Source of the DNA: Aureispira sp. CCB-QB1
Lineage (GTDB): Bacteria; Bacteroidota; Bacteroidia; Chitinophagales; Saprospiraceae
Direction of reading: 5' to 3'
Assembly (NCBI GenBank): GCA_945870185.1
Contig: CAMBRK010000048.1
Span: 1-33,658 of the forward strand
DNA: 33,658 bases
This document shows, in pieces, positions 9,166 through 16,468 of this stretch (positions within the stretch are counted from its first letter, which is position 1; each line of letters starts with the position of its first letter). Under the pieces are notes generated by a model, which ran no database searches, had not been told where the DNA came from, and saw only the letters and a program-made list of their open reading frames with translations. A program made the position numbers and the translations under genes.

Positions 9166-10018
9166 CAGATGTTTGCTTTTGTGAATTTTCATTGTCTTTT
9201 ACTACATTAGCAGCTACCCTTATGGATATTTCGTACAGTATGTACATAGGTATACCGACTAAAATTTGTGTTAAGGCGTCAGGCGGAGTGATGATAGCCG
9301 CAACTATGAAGATGACTAAAAAAGCTTCTCTTCGATATTTTTTCATGATTTCTGGACCAATGATACCAATTTTGGCCAGGAAATATACCACGATCGGCAG
9401 CTCGAATGCCAAACCTACAGGCAACGTAAACATGGTTAAATAATTTACGTATGAAGATAAGGTAGGACTATTGACCGCTTCGGTACCTACGGTGTAGCTC
9501 CCCAAAAATGTAATTGCAAATGGTGCAATAATATAATAACCAAAGCATACTCCCAATAAAAATAAAAAAGAAGTGACCCCTATAAGTCTATTGGCAATCT
9601 TGAGTTCTTTTTCATATAGTCCGGGCTTGATAAATTTCCAAAATTCATAAAATATGTATGGAAAAGAAGCAATGACCCCAAGGTATATGGATACGGTAAT
9701 ACCCATAAAAAATTGTTCGCCCAGTTCCCGGGTGATCAATGGTAACTCAGGTGGAGAGAAACAAGTCGCTTCTGAAATGGCACAAAATATCCTATAGGTG
9801 ATAAAATCAGCCTTCTTAGGTGCGTATACGATGTACTCGAAGACTTCTTTTTGGAATACTAAAGCGATGATGGCAAAAGATACTACAGCAATTCCTGCCC
9901 TGATTACATGCCATCTCAGCTCTTCAAGATGATCCAAAAATCCCATTTCTGGCTCATCTCCCTTTGCTACATCATTTCCTGAAAAGACCTTTTTAAGTAA
10001 GCCGATCATGCTTTTCAA
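9146..10018 (-). CDS. tatC: Sec-independent (Tat) protein translocase subunit TatC
   Basis: TatC is the inner-membrane receptor that binds twin-arginine signal peptides of folded export substrates. Family hallmarks are the N-terminal GFLDHLEELRWH (26-37), the conserved loop segment YEFWKFIKPGLYEKE after the second helix, FELPIVVYFLAKIG, and the last helices around IITPPDALTQILVGIPMYI. Hydrophobic segments fit the six-helix topology, and 290 residues is typical for Bacteroidota. No tatA/tatB gene is in the window. It leads the minus-strand run and has a TATCTTTG -7 element 12 bases before its ATG, so it is probably the first gene of the operon. It is divergent from recR. Confidence 0.95.
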   Translation of the reverse strand: MKSMIGLLKKVFSGNDVAKGDEPEMGFLDHLEELRWHVIRAGIAVVSFAIIALVFQKEVFEYIVYAPKKADFITYRIFCAISEATCFSPPELPLITRELGEQFFMGITVSIYLGVIASFPYIFYEFWKFIKPGLYEKELKIANRLIGVTSFLFLLGVCFGYYIIAPFAITFLGSYTVGTEAVNSPTLSSYVNYLTMFTLPVGLAFELPIVVYFLAKIGIIGPEIMKKYRREAFLVIFIVAAIITPPDALTQILVGIPMYILYEISIRVAANVVKDNENSQKQTSDAESII

Positions 10019-10029
10019 ACTTTAGGCTG

Positions 10030-10037
10030 CAAAGATA
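10030..10037 (-). promoter_or_regulatory. Bacteroidota -7 promoter element for tatC
   Basis: Read on the minus strand this is TATCTTTG, a perfect match to the TAnnTTTG element bound by the Bacteroidota housekeeping sigma factor. It ends 12 bases before the tatC ATG. No clear TTG -33 element is found at the usual distance. Confidence 0.6.
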
Positions 10038-10105
10038 TCACTTTTTTTCGTATATTTATTTCTAAATTTTAGATGTGTGATGCATGAAAATATTCTTTAA
10101 TATCT

Positions 10106-10113
10106 TAAATTTG
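10106..10113 (+). promoter_or_regulatory. Bacteroidota -7 promoter element abutting the recR start
   Basis: TAAATTTG matches TAnnTTTG and ends only four bases before the recR ATG at 10118. Transcription from it would begin at or within a few bases of the ATG, giving a leaderless or nearly leaderless mRNA. No TTG -33 box is evident. Confidence 0.5.
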
Positions 10114-10117
10114 CTGC

Positions 10118-10729
10118 ATGAATTTTTCATCTAAAATATTGGAAGATGCTGTGATAGCACTTTCGTCTATGCCTGGAGTGGGCAGAAAATCTGCTTTAAG
10201 GCTTGCTTTACATTTAGTTCAGGATGGCGGTCAAAAGTCATTGAAAATATCTGCAGCCTTAAGTAAACTGGCCACGGATATCAAAAAATGTAAAACTTGT
10301 GCCAATATTTCTGATCACGATACTTGTGAAATTTGTAAATATCGAAGCCGTCATGATAAAGTCATTTGTATCGTAGAAAATGCGAGAGATGTCATGGCTA
10401 TAGAAGATACCAATCAATTTAAAGGCAAATATCATGTACTTGGAGGAGTCATATCACCCTTGGATGGAGTTGGTCCCAAGGATTTAACTATTGATTTGCT
10501 GATACAACGTATCAAAAACGAGCAAACAGAAGAAGTAATCATGGCCATAAGTCCCACCATAGAAGGTGAAACGACCATATATTATATTTCAAAGCTACTT
10601 AGAGACCTGAATGTCAAAGTCAGCATCATAGCCCGTGGCGTTTCTTTCGGTGGTGATTTGGAATATGCAGATGAGTTGACGCTGGGAAGGTCTATAGTTT
10701 CCAGGATTCCATATCAGATTCAATCTTAA
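10118..10729 (+). CDS. recR: Recombination mediator protein RecR
   Basis: RecR works with RecO (and RecF) to load RecA onto SSB-coated single-stranded DNA during gap repair. In order the sequence shows a helix-hairpin-helix (LSSMPGVGRKSALRLA, 15-30), a four-cysteine zinc motif (C58, C61, C70, C73), the Toprim domain (VICIVENARDVMAIE through GGVISPLDGVGP) and the C-terminal Walker-like signature ARGVSFGGDLEYADELTLGR. All hallmarks are intact, and 203 residues is the normal length. The start at 10118 is supported by the -7 element immediately upstream. The glycosyltransferase gene begins 5 bases after its stop, so the two are co-transcribed. Confidence 0.96.
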   Translation: MNFSSKILEDAVIALSSMPGVGRKSALRLALHLVQDGGQKSLKISAALSKLATDIKKCKTCANISDHDTCEICKYRSRHDKVICIVENARDVMAIEDTNQFKGKYHVLGGVISPLDGVGPKDLTIDLLIQRIKNEQTEEVIMAISPTIEGETTIYYISKLLRDLNVKVSIIARGVSFGGDLEYADELTLGRSIVSRIPYQIQS

Positions 10730-10734
10730 AATCC

Positions 10735-12699
10735 ATGTATAAGTACGATATCGGCATTGTCATTGTCAACTACAATGTCAGGTACTTTCTCGAACAATGT
10801 TTGTACTCTGTCAGGAAAGCCCTGAAGCCCAATCTAAAAGTGGAAGTTTGGGTGGTGGACAATGCTTCGGTAGATGGATCTGTATCTTTGCTCCAATCCA
10901 ATTTTCCTGATATCCATCTTATTGCCAATGAAAAAAATGTAGGCTTTTCTGCAGCCAATAATCAGGCAATAAGGATGATGGATTCGAAATATGTGTTATT
11001 GCTCAATCCGGATACCATCCTGGAAGAAGATACACTCGATCTTTGTTATCGTTTTATGGAACAAAAACCAGAAGCAGGTGCCATGGGCGTGAGAATGATC
11101 GATGGTGCTGGAAATTTCTTGCCGGAATCCAAAAGAAAAGTCCCTGACTTGTGGAATTCGTTTTGCAAACTAACTTATTTATCCGATATATTTCCAAAAT
11201 CTAAGACGTTTAGCGGCTATAACTTGGGCTACTTGCCAGAAATGGAGACCCATCAAATCGAAGTACTGTGTGGCGCCTTTATGTTTATGAGAAAGGAGAC
11301 TTTAGATAAGTCGGGCTTACTGGACGAAGCATTCTTTATGTATGGAGAGGATATAGATCTTTCTTACCGAATACTTCAGGCTGGATATCAGGTTTGGTAT
11401 TATCCGGAGACCAGTATCATTCATTACAAAGGCGAAAGTACCAAAAAAGGAAGCATCAACTACGTAAAGACTTTTTATGGCGCCATGCAAATTTATGTCA
11501 ACAAACACTATGGTCAAGGTAATGCCAGAATATTTAAAAATATCATCACTGTGGGTATTTACCTGCGTGCAGTTTTGAGTGCTATTTTTAAAATTATCAA
11601 GGAACTTGTAAGACCCATTTTGGATTTCGTATTGCTTTTTGCAGCTTTATATGGAATTAAGATGTTTTGGGCTAGTTTCTATTTCCAAAATCCAGATTAT
11701 TATACGGATACTTCCATTGCTTATGTATTGGCTGCCTACAGTGCAGTATGGATCTTTGTATTGTGGATACTCGGGCATTATGATGATAAAACAAAAGTAG
11801 GGTCTACAATCAAAATGGTGCTCTCAGGTACTTTGGTCATATTGACTGCTTATGCTTTACTACCTGAGGCCTGGAGATCTAGTAGAGCCATTATTCTCTT
11901 AGGTACCATCGCAGCATTTATGGTTGCTCTGTTGACAGGTTTTATTTTAAAATGGCTAAAAGGTAACAACAGTTCACACCAAGGTATAGACGGAAATATA
12001 GCTATAGTAGCCCAAAAAGAGAAAGGCATCAAACTCAAAGAAATTATTTCGTCTGCAGTATCATTTGTCCACGAGTTTTACTTTTTTGCTCCGGCGAATG
12101 TAGCTAAAGATACTTTTTATACTAATGATGTCCAAGCATTACCGGAGATCGTCAGAACCTTGAAAATCAAGGAAGTAGTATATAGTAGCGAAGATATGTC
12201 CATGAAAGAAATCATGCAATCAATGTCAGCCATTGGTGCAGGTATTTCTTTTAAAATAGGCGGAGACGATGCGCTGAGTATCATAGGGTCATCTAGCAAA
12301 CACCATCAAGGCGCATTTTATACCATGGATATGAAGTACGCCATTAATGAAGGTGCATCTCTGCGACTCAAAAGAATTTTAGATATATTTTTTGCAGTGT
12401 TAGCTATAGTACTTTTTCCCATATTGTATTTTTTGACAGGCTTCCGCCAAAAAGTTTTTTCTAATGCTATAGCAGTCTTGCTTGGTGATGCTACATGGAT
12501 AGGATATGGTGGTGATCTGTCCGATTATAATTTTTTGCCTTTGTTGCCCAAAGCTATCATACCTTATGCTACGGTAGATAAAGTATTGCATTATGGCGCA
12601 GATCATCACAAGACTAAAAATACCGAGTATGCCAGAGAGTATTATATTTTAAAGGATGTGACTTTGTTGGTTAGGTATTTTTATAAGATGGGGGATTGA
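10735..12699 (+). CDS. Family 2 glycosyltransferase fused to a polyprenyl-glycosylphosphotransferase-like membrane part
   Basis: Residues 5-250 form a GT2 (GT-A fold) transferase: VIVNYN, VVDNASVDGS (41-50), NVGFSAANN, the nucleotide-sugar/metal site NPDT (91-94) and GEDIDLSYR (204-212), closest to rhamnosyltransferase-type (WbbL-like) enzymes. Residues about 270-405 hold several membrane helices ending in LLPEAWRSSRAIILLG, a motif typical of the N-terminal part of polyprenyl glycosylphosphotransferases. A region around 455-515 resembles their nucleotide-binding-like domain. Near 545 a KRILDIFFAVLAIVLFP helix resembles the start of the phosphosugar transferase domain, but the segment that normally carries its catalytic residues is very short. 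The second half therefore looks non-catalytic. Likely role: surface polysaccharide synthesis. Confidence 0.85.
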   Translation: MYKYDIGIVIVNYNVRYFLEQCLYSVRKALKPNLKVEVWVVDNASVDGSVSLLQSNFPDIHLIANEKNVGFSAANNQAIRMMDSKYVLLLNPDTILEEDTLDLCYRFMEQKPEAGAMGVRMIDGAGNFLPESKRKVPDLWNSFCKLTYLSDIFPKSKTFSGYNLGYLPEMETHQIEVLCGAFMFMRKETLDKSGLLDEAFFMYGEDIDLSYRILQAGYQVWYYPETSIIHYKGESTKKGSINYVKTFYGAMQIYVNKHYGQGNARIFKNIITVGIYLRAVLSAIFKIIKELVRPILDFVLLFAALYGIKMFWASFYFQNPDYYTDTSIAYVLAAYSAVWIFVLWILGHYDDKTKVGSTIKMVLSGTLVILTAYALLPEAWRSSRAIILLGTIAAFMVALLTGFILKWLKGNNSSHQGIDGNIAIVAQKEKGIKLKEIISSAVSFVHEFYFFAPANVAKDTFYTNDVQALPEIVRTLKIKEVVYSSEDMSMKEIMQSMSAIGAGISFKIGGDDALSIIGSSSKHHQGAFYTMDMKYAINEGASLRLKRILDIFFAVLAIVLFPILYFLTGFRQKVFSNAIAVLLGDATWIGYGGDLSDYNFLPLLPKAIIPYATVDKVLHYGADHHKTKNTEYAREYYILKDVTLLVRYFYKMGD

Positions 12700-12759
12700 T
12701 GGGAATAGGTTAAAGGCATAGGTTGCAAACTTGCGCCAGCAAAGGAATAAATTGAATGG

Positions 12760-12799
12760 AAAAAAGCACATCGTGCGAAAGTACACGACATGCTTTTTT
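12760..12799. terminator. Bidirectional terminator between convergent operons
   Basis: AAAAAAGCA (12760-12768) pairs with TGCTTTTTT (12791-12799) and TCGTG (12771-12775) with CACGA (12784-12788), with a two-base mismatch between stems and an 8-base loop. The A and T tracts on either side let it end both the recR-glycosyltransferase transcript and the minus-strand toxin-immunity transcript. Confidence 0.85.
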
Positions 12800-12890
12800 C
12801 GACTATGAACATTATGTCTTTGAAAAATGAACTAATGTTAGTGCTATTAAATATAAAGACCTATAAATAAGCAAAGTATTTATCAGGGAA

Positions 12891-13352
12891 TTACCTTTTT
12901 ACCTTTTTATTACTTTCATTATTAATTCTTCTTTTGGCATATTCGCTTGCTGCTTTATCTAACTCCTTTGAATAATACATCTTAAGACATTCATTTGTAA
13001 TACAATCTGTTTCAGGAAAAATTGTTTTTAACGTACCCATGGTTTCTGTGGCAATGCTAACTCTTCTTTCCAAAATTGGTCTTATTTTTTCAATAAAACT
13101 AAACATCGTATCTACAGTTGCTCCATCAACAAACAATTCTTCACTACATTGCATATTATAAATAGGAATTTTATCAGGAGGAACGTATTCTTTTGTCTTT
13201 GGTTTTAAATTATTAAATTCGAAAATACAATGTCCAAGAATGTAATTCTTATAAATTGTTTTATACTTCGAATAATCTTTTGACATTCTATTGTTAACAG
13301 CACAAGATGAAAGTACCGTTGTAGATATTAAAATAAAATATAATCTAATCAT
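12891..13352 (-). CDS. Tai4-like immunity lipoprotein (second copy)
   Basis: The 153-residue product has a lipoprotein signal ending VLSSC (Cys17) followed by AVNNR, with no acidic surface-export motif, so it should stay on the periplasmic side. The mature protein starts with KTIYKNYILGHCIFEF and ends with NECLKMYYSKELDKAASEYA. This matches the pattern I recall for the Tai4 family of amidase immunity proteins, whose last helix reads like KC-x-LY-x-SKELD-x-L. Tai4 binds and blocks Tae4 peptidoglycan amidases. The ATG overlaps the stop of the preceding gene by four bases (ATGA), and both lie directly downstream of the amidase-domain toxin gene. Family assignment is from pattern and context, not from a search. 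Confidence 0.72.
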   Translation of the reverse strand: MIRLYFILISTTVLSSCAVNNRMSKDYSKYKTIYKNYILGHCIFEFNNLKPKTKEYVPPDKIPIYNMQCSEELFVDGATVDTMFSFIEKIRPILERRVSIATETMGTLKTIFPETDCITNECLKMYYSKELDKAASEYAKRRINNESNKKVKR

Positions 13353-13765
13353 TCTTTTTTAGTTTTAGATTTGATATTTCTTATTGCATATTCTCTGGCC
13401 CTTTTTTTGAAACTTTTGGAATTGACGGTCTCCATTATATATTTTATGACACAATATCTATCATATTCATGTGTTTCAGGAGATCCCATCCCATTGGTCG
13501 ATTTGTCGATATCTAAATTTAAAACATTTTGCAAAGAATCTATTAAAAAATGAATATGAGAAAAATCTTCCTTGCTCAAAACGCTTTGTCCCCAATTGCA
13601 GGAAACTCGATCTTTCCATTTTTTATCATCCAAATATTTTTTATAGGCAAACGAAATAAATGCAACCGCATATGTGTTTTCATACTCTTTCATTTGGTGT
13701 CTTGGTGAAAAAAGTGAACAAGATAAAATGGTAGTCGAAAATATTACAACAAAAATATATTTCAT
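13349..13765 (-). CDS. Tai4-like immunity lipoprotein (first copy)
   Basis: This 138-residue lipoprotein has the signal peptide MKYIFVVIFSTTILSC (lipid-modified Cys16) and then SLFSPRHQ, again without an acidic surface-export motif. The mature protein (NTYAVAFISFAYKKYL, then CNWGQSVLSK, then YDRYCVIKYIMETVNSK and KRAREYAIR) resembles its neighbour at 12891-13352 in length, cysteine placement and C-terminal helix, so the two look like diverged paralogues. It starts 16 bases after the toxin gene stop and overlaps the next gene by four bases. The likely role is to neutralise the Tae4-type amidase in the periplasm. It is the more divergent of the two from the Tai4 pattern. Confidence 0.65.
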   Translation of the reverse strand: MKYIFVVIFSTTILSCSLFSPRHQMKEYENTYAVAFISFAYKKYLDDKKWKDRVSCNWGQSVLSKEDFSHIHFLIDSLQNVLNLDIDKSTNGMGSPETHEYDRYCVIKYIMETVNSKSFKKRAREYAIRNIKSKTKKE

Positions 13766-13781
13766 TTGACTATACTTTTTT

Positions 13782-15992
13782 TTAATTTAATTTCCATAAG
13801 TATGCTACATCAACCGACTGCCAATAACAGCCTGCGCCACATACGTTATATACAGGTGAACTACCTGCTACAGGTAACCAAATGTCGCAGTGACCACTTG
13901 CCTCAAATGTCGTAGCATTTACTGGCAACATACCATAAATTCCACTATTCGTTCCAAAACTCGACTCAGGTGTGGCACCTTCAGTTATATCTGTTGATGT
14001 AACGGTTAAAGTAGGAGAAGGAAAAACAGTTAACATATAATTTATAAGCATTTCTGCATTTAAAAAGTAATATTTCCCATTATCATCTGGAATTGTAATA
14101 CTTTTCTCTCCAGAATCTTTTATACCATTAGAATTATCATCTTGAAAAATATGAGGAATGTTTACACCTGCACCATTGAGTGCAATTGATACTTTTAATG
14201 CACAAACATTTTCAATATTGGGGTAATCTACATAGATTTGTTGTATTGGTCCGCTTAACAAGCCGAAAATGTTAGCAGCACCAGTTAATAATTTACCATT
14301 AGCATCTTTCGGATAGGAACTATAAAATCCATTATAAGATGGTAATGACTGACTACTTACAGGACTGTGTTTTGACCAATCAAACCCTCCTCCCAAATCA
14401 TATTCTTGTCCAGAATCAACATTGTCATAATAAGTATTTTCAAACTGATCTATTCTCCTATTAACCTCACTTTCAATTGTTCCAATAGTTGTTCCAGAGC
14501 ACAAGGTAGATTTTAAATCTTTTGCAAGCTGCGCGGCTTTAGGGTCATTTGGATAATCTTCAAGAAAATCTTTGATAGTTTCGTATGCTAAAACTAATTC
14601 AATTTCGGGTGTAATAACTCCCCCAGAAACAAAATTTTGATCATTTGATAAATAACCGTAATTATCACAAATTTGTTCGATGTAATCTTCTTTATTTAAA
14701 GGTAGTCCGGTACAAGGATTATCTTGAATGGTAGAATTTAAATATTTACTCAATTTTTGAACATCACTTGATTGTAAATGACTCATGATTGGACAATCAA
14801 CTTTAATATCAAAATCTTCCCACCAATTAAAATCATCATTACAAGACTTTATATAGTACCAGTCGCACTTAATGACTCTATTTTCCAGTATTTCATTATT
14901 CATAGGATTATCACTGATATCTGGACAACTAACTTCATCCCAAAAAATGATCCAATCAATAAAACTATCCCAAGTATCACCTATCCAATCAAAAAAATCA
15001 CCAAATAAGTCATCAAAAAAATCCAGCAAATCAAAAATCCAATCGAAGGTGTTTAATGATCCTCCATGATCTTCTTCATCGTACTTTTCCCATATATTTT
15101 CATCTATTTCTTCCCAAAATTCATCATAATTACCATGTTTTATATATTGATTATCTATCCACCAATTTCTAATTCTAACTTCAAACTCTGATGCCGTTAA
15201 ACCTCTTCTATCTAACCACTCAGGCCAGTCTTGATCATCATCATTATGTATTCCATCTCTGTCATGATCAAGATGTGGAGGATAAATTGCAATTTGTCCA
15301 TTTTGCCAAGTAGTATTTGAGCGAGAATCAGTGCACAATTCAACTAAATTCCATTCACAATCTGGAGGCAAATTTATTAAAGTTGGAGTATTATTTTCTT
15401 TACATTCACATATTCTTGACATCTGTACTGGTGAAACAGAACTATTAAACATTTTAGATTCAAAATTTGCAAAATGCTCTGCTATAAAATAGTAATTACA
15501 GTCTGATTTTAAACTAGCATTTACATTACTTTGTAAATATGCATTAACAATAATTTTACCTTCAATTATGTTTATTGAAATTATCCCATTCACTTTATTT
15601 TGACCATTTTTAACAAGTGGAATTAAGGTCGCATTTGTTCTATCTTTTCTATTATAAAATACGGCAGAATTTTCCCATTTAGGATTTCCAACTTTTGAAG
15701 ATATTTCTTCAACAAAATTGAATTTTTCATTTTCGTTAACTAAATAGTCATAAGACGCCATTATTAGCGGGTTAAAACAGTTTACCGCTTGTTTATTTCT
15801 GTTAACTGTGTTTGTTTTTTCATTTATTTTGAAAAACTGTTTTTCGCTTTGGTTCCATGTAGAAATTTTTCTAAATGATTTTAAACTTTTGATTATTTTT
15901 TCTTTATTTAAATCATCCTTCCTACACCCACCCAAAAATAAAAACATACTTGCTGCCATGAGCATTAAACTTGATAAAATAAATTTTCGCAT
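13782..15992 (-). CDS. Lipoprotein toxin with C-terminal Tae4-type peptidoglycan amidase domain
   Basis: The 736-residue product has a lipoprotein signal (FLFLGGC, Cys23) followed by RKDDL; a K-D-D run just after the lipidated Cys resembles the Bacteroidota surface-lipoprotein export signal. Residues about 70-155 form an N-terminal domain of unknown role. Residues 241-254 (LDHDRDGIHNDDDQ) look like a calcium-binding loop, and residues 316-353 are an extreme Trp/Phe/Asp stretch. The last 180 residues fit the Tae4 amidase family: NVCALKVSIALNGAG with catalytic Cys597, GHCDIW with His701, and a terminal strand AYLWKL. Tae4 enzymes cut the D-Glu to mDAP bond of peptidoglycan stems. Two Tai4-like lipoprotein genes follow within 16 bases. 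Known Tae4 proteins are T6SS effectors without signal peptides, so this architecture is unusual. Confidence 0.8.
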   Translation of the reverse strand: MRKFILSSLMLMAASMFLFLGGCRKDDLNKEKIIKSLKSFRKISTWNQSEKQFFKINEKTNTVNRNKQAVNCFNPLIMASYDYLVNENEKFNFVEEISSKVGNPKWENSAVFYNRKDRTNATLIPLVKNGQNKVNGIISINIIEGKIIVNAYLQSNVNASLKSDCNYYFIAEHFANFESKMFNSSVSPVQMSRICECKENNTPTLINLPPDCEWNLVELCTDSRSNTTWQNGQIAIYPPHLDHDRDGIHNDDDQDWPEWLDRRGLTASEFEVRIRNWWIDNQYIKHGNYDEFWEEIDENIWEKYDEEDHGGSLNTFDWIFDLLDFFDDLFGDFFDWIGDTWDSFIDWIIFWDEVSCPDISDNPMNNEILENRVIKCDWYYIKSCNDDFNWWEDFDIKVDCPIMSHLQSSDVQKLSKYLNSTIQDNPCTGLPLNKEDYIEQICDNYGYLSNDQNFVSGGVITPEIELVLAYETIKDFLEDYPNDPKAAQLAKDLKSTLCSGTTIGTIESEVNRRIDQFENTYYDNVDSGQEYDLGGGFDWSKHSPVSSQSLPSYNGFYSSYPKDANGKLLTGAANIFGLLSGPIQQIYVDYPNIENVCALKVSIALNGAGVNIPHIFQDDNSNGIKDSGEKSITIPDDNGKYYFLNAEMLINYMLTVFPSPTLTVTSTDITEGATPESSFGTNSGIYGMLPVNATTFEASGHCDIWLPVAGSSPVYNVCGAGCYWQSVDVAYLWKLN

Positions 15993-16427
15993 TGTAAAAA
16001 TAATTTAAATAATTGAATAATTCATAGAAAATAGTCAGAAAGTTGTACACCCTTTCCACTTTTTTCTTATCACGGCAAAGACTGTTTTTTTTCGATTAAA
16101 CAATACCCGATTTTGGGTAGTTTTGATATATAGAATTTTATACTGTGTAAGCGATGTGACTATAAATATCTTACATCCTGATCTTTATCATATATATAGA
16201 ATAAAAATGTGAGATTATTTCAATTTTGTCATTTTGGCGACATTTGGGGATGTTTTTTGTGGCTTTCGGCTCCATTGCCTTGCAATCAGCTCTTTATCAA
16301 ATTTTAGCTTGACACAGGCGCTGCTCTTGGGAATCTATGGTGATTGAGCGCATTAGCCGCGGCCAAGAAGTCAAAATCACAACCAAGATAAAGCCTTTTT
16401 TCCACCTTTCTTTTCTAAACTTTATAT
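15993..16427. other. Divergent intergenic region between toxin operon and esterase operon
   Basis: This region must hold the promoter of the minus-strand toxin operon, but no CAAAnnTA (the reversed -7 element) is seen close to 15992. It contains the palindrome at 16104-16119. From about 16255 to 16380 the base composition is more GC-rich than the flanks, with GCCGCGGCC near 16354; I see no gene or repeat there. An in-frame extension of the esterase gene from 16337 crosses this part but is not supported. Confidence 0.4.
16104..16119. promoter_or_regulatory. TACCC-n6-GGGTA palindrome upstream of esterase gene
   Basis: TACCC (16104-16108) and GGGTA (16115-16119) form a perfect 5-bp inverted repeat around GATTTT. 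It overlaps TAGTTTTG (16118-16125), a match to TAnnTTTG on the plus strand. A similar 16-mer lies upstream of the giant T9SS gene at 24412. It may be an operator or an alternative promoter. Confidence 0.35.
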
Positions 16428-16435
16428 TACCTTTG
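16428..16435 (+). promoter_or_regulatory. Bacteroidota -7 promoter element for the esterase operon
   Basis: TACCTTTG is a perfect TAnnTTTG match, 33 bases before the ATG at 16469. It sits inside the 44-codon N-terminal extension that would begin at 16337, which argues that the real start is 16469, where a signal peptide begins. Confidence 0.6.
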
Positions 16436-16468
16436 TACGGAATTTTATCACCATCAAATGTCACAGTT

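Noticed and set aside
12891-15992. Reading the toxin-immunity genes as part of a T6SS cluster
   Set aside because: No T6SS structural gene is in the window, and a T6SS effector would not carry a lipoprotein signal peptide.
16337-16468. N-terminal extension of the esterase from ATG 16337
   Set aside because: The -7 element at 16428-16435 lies inside it, and a proper signal peptide begins at 16469.
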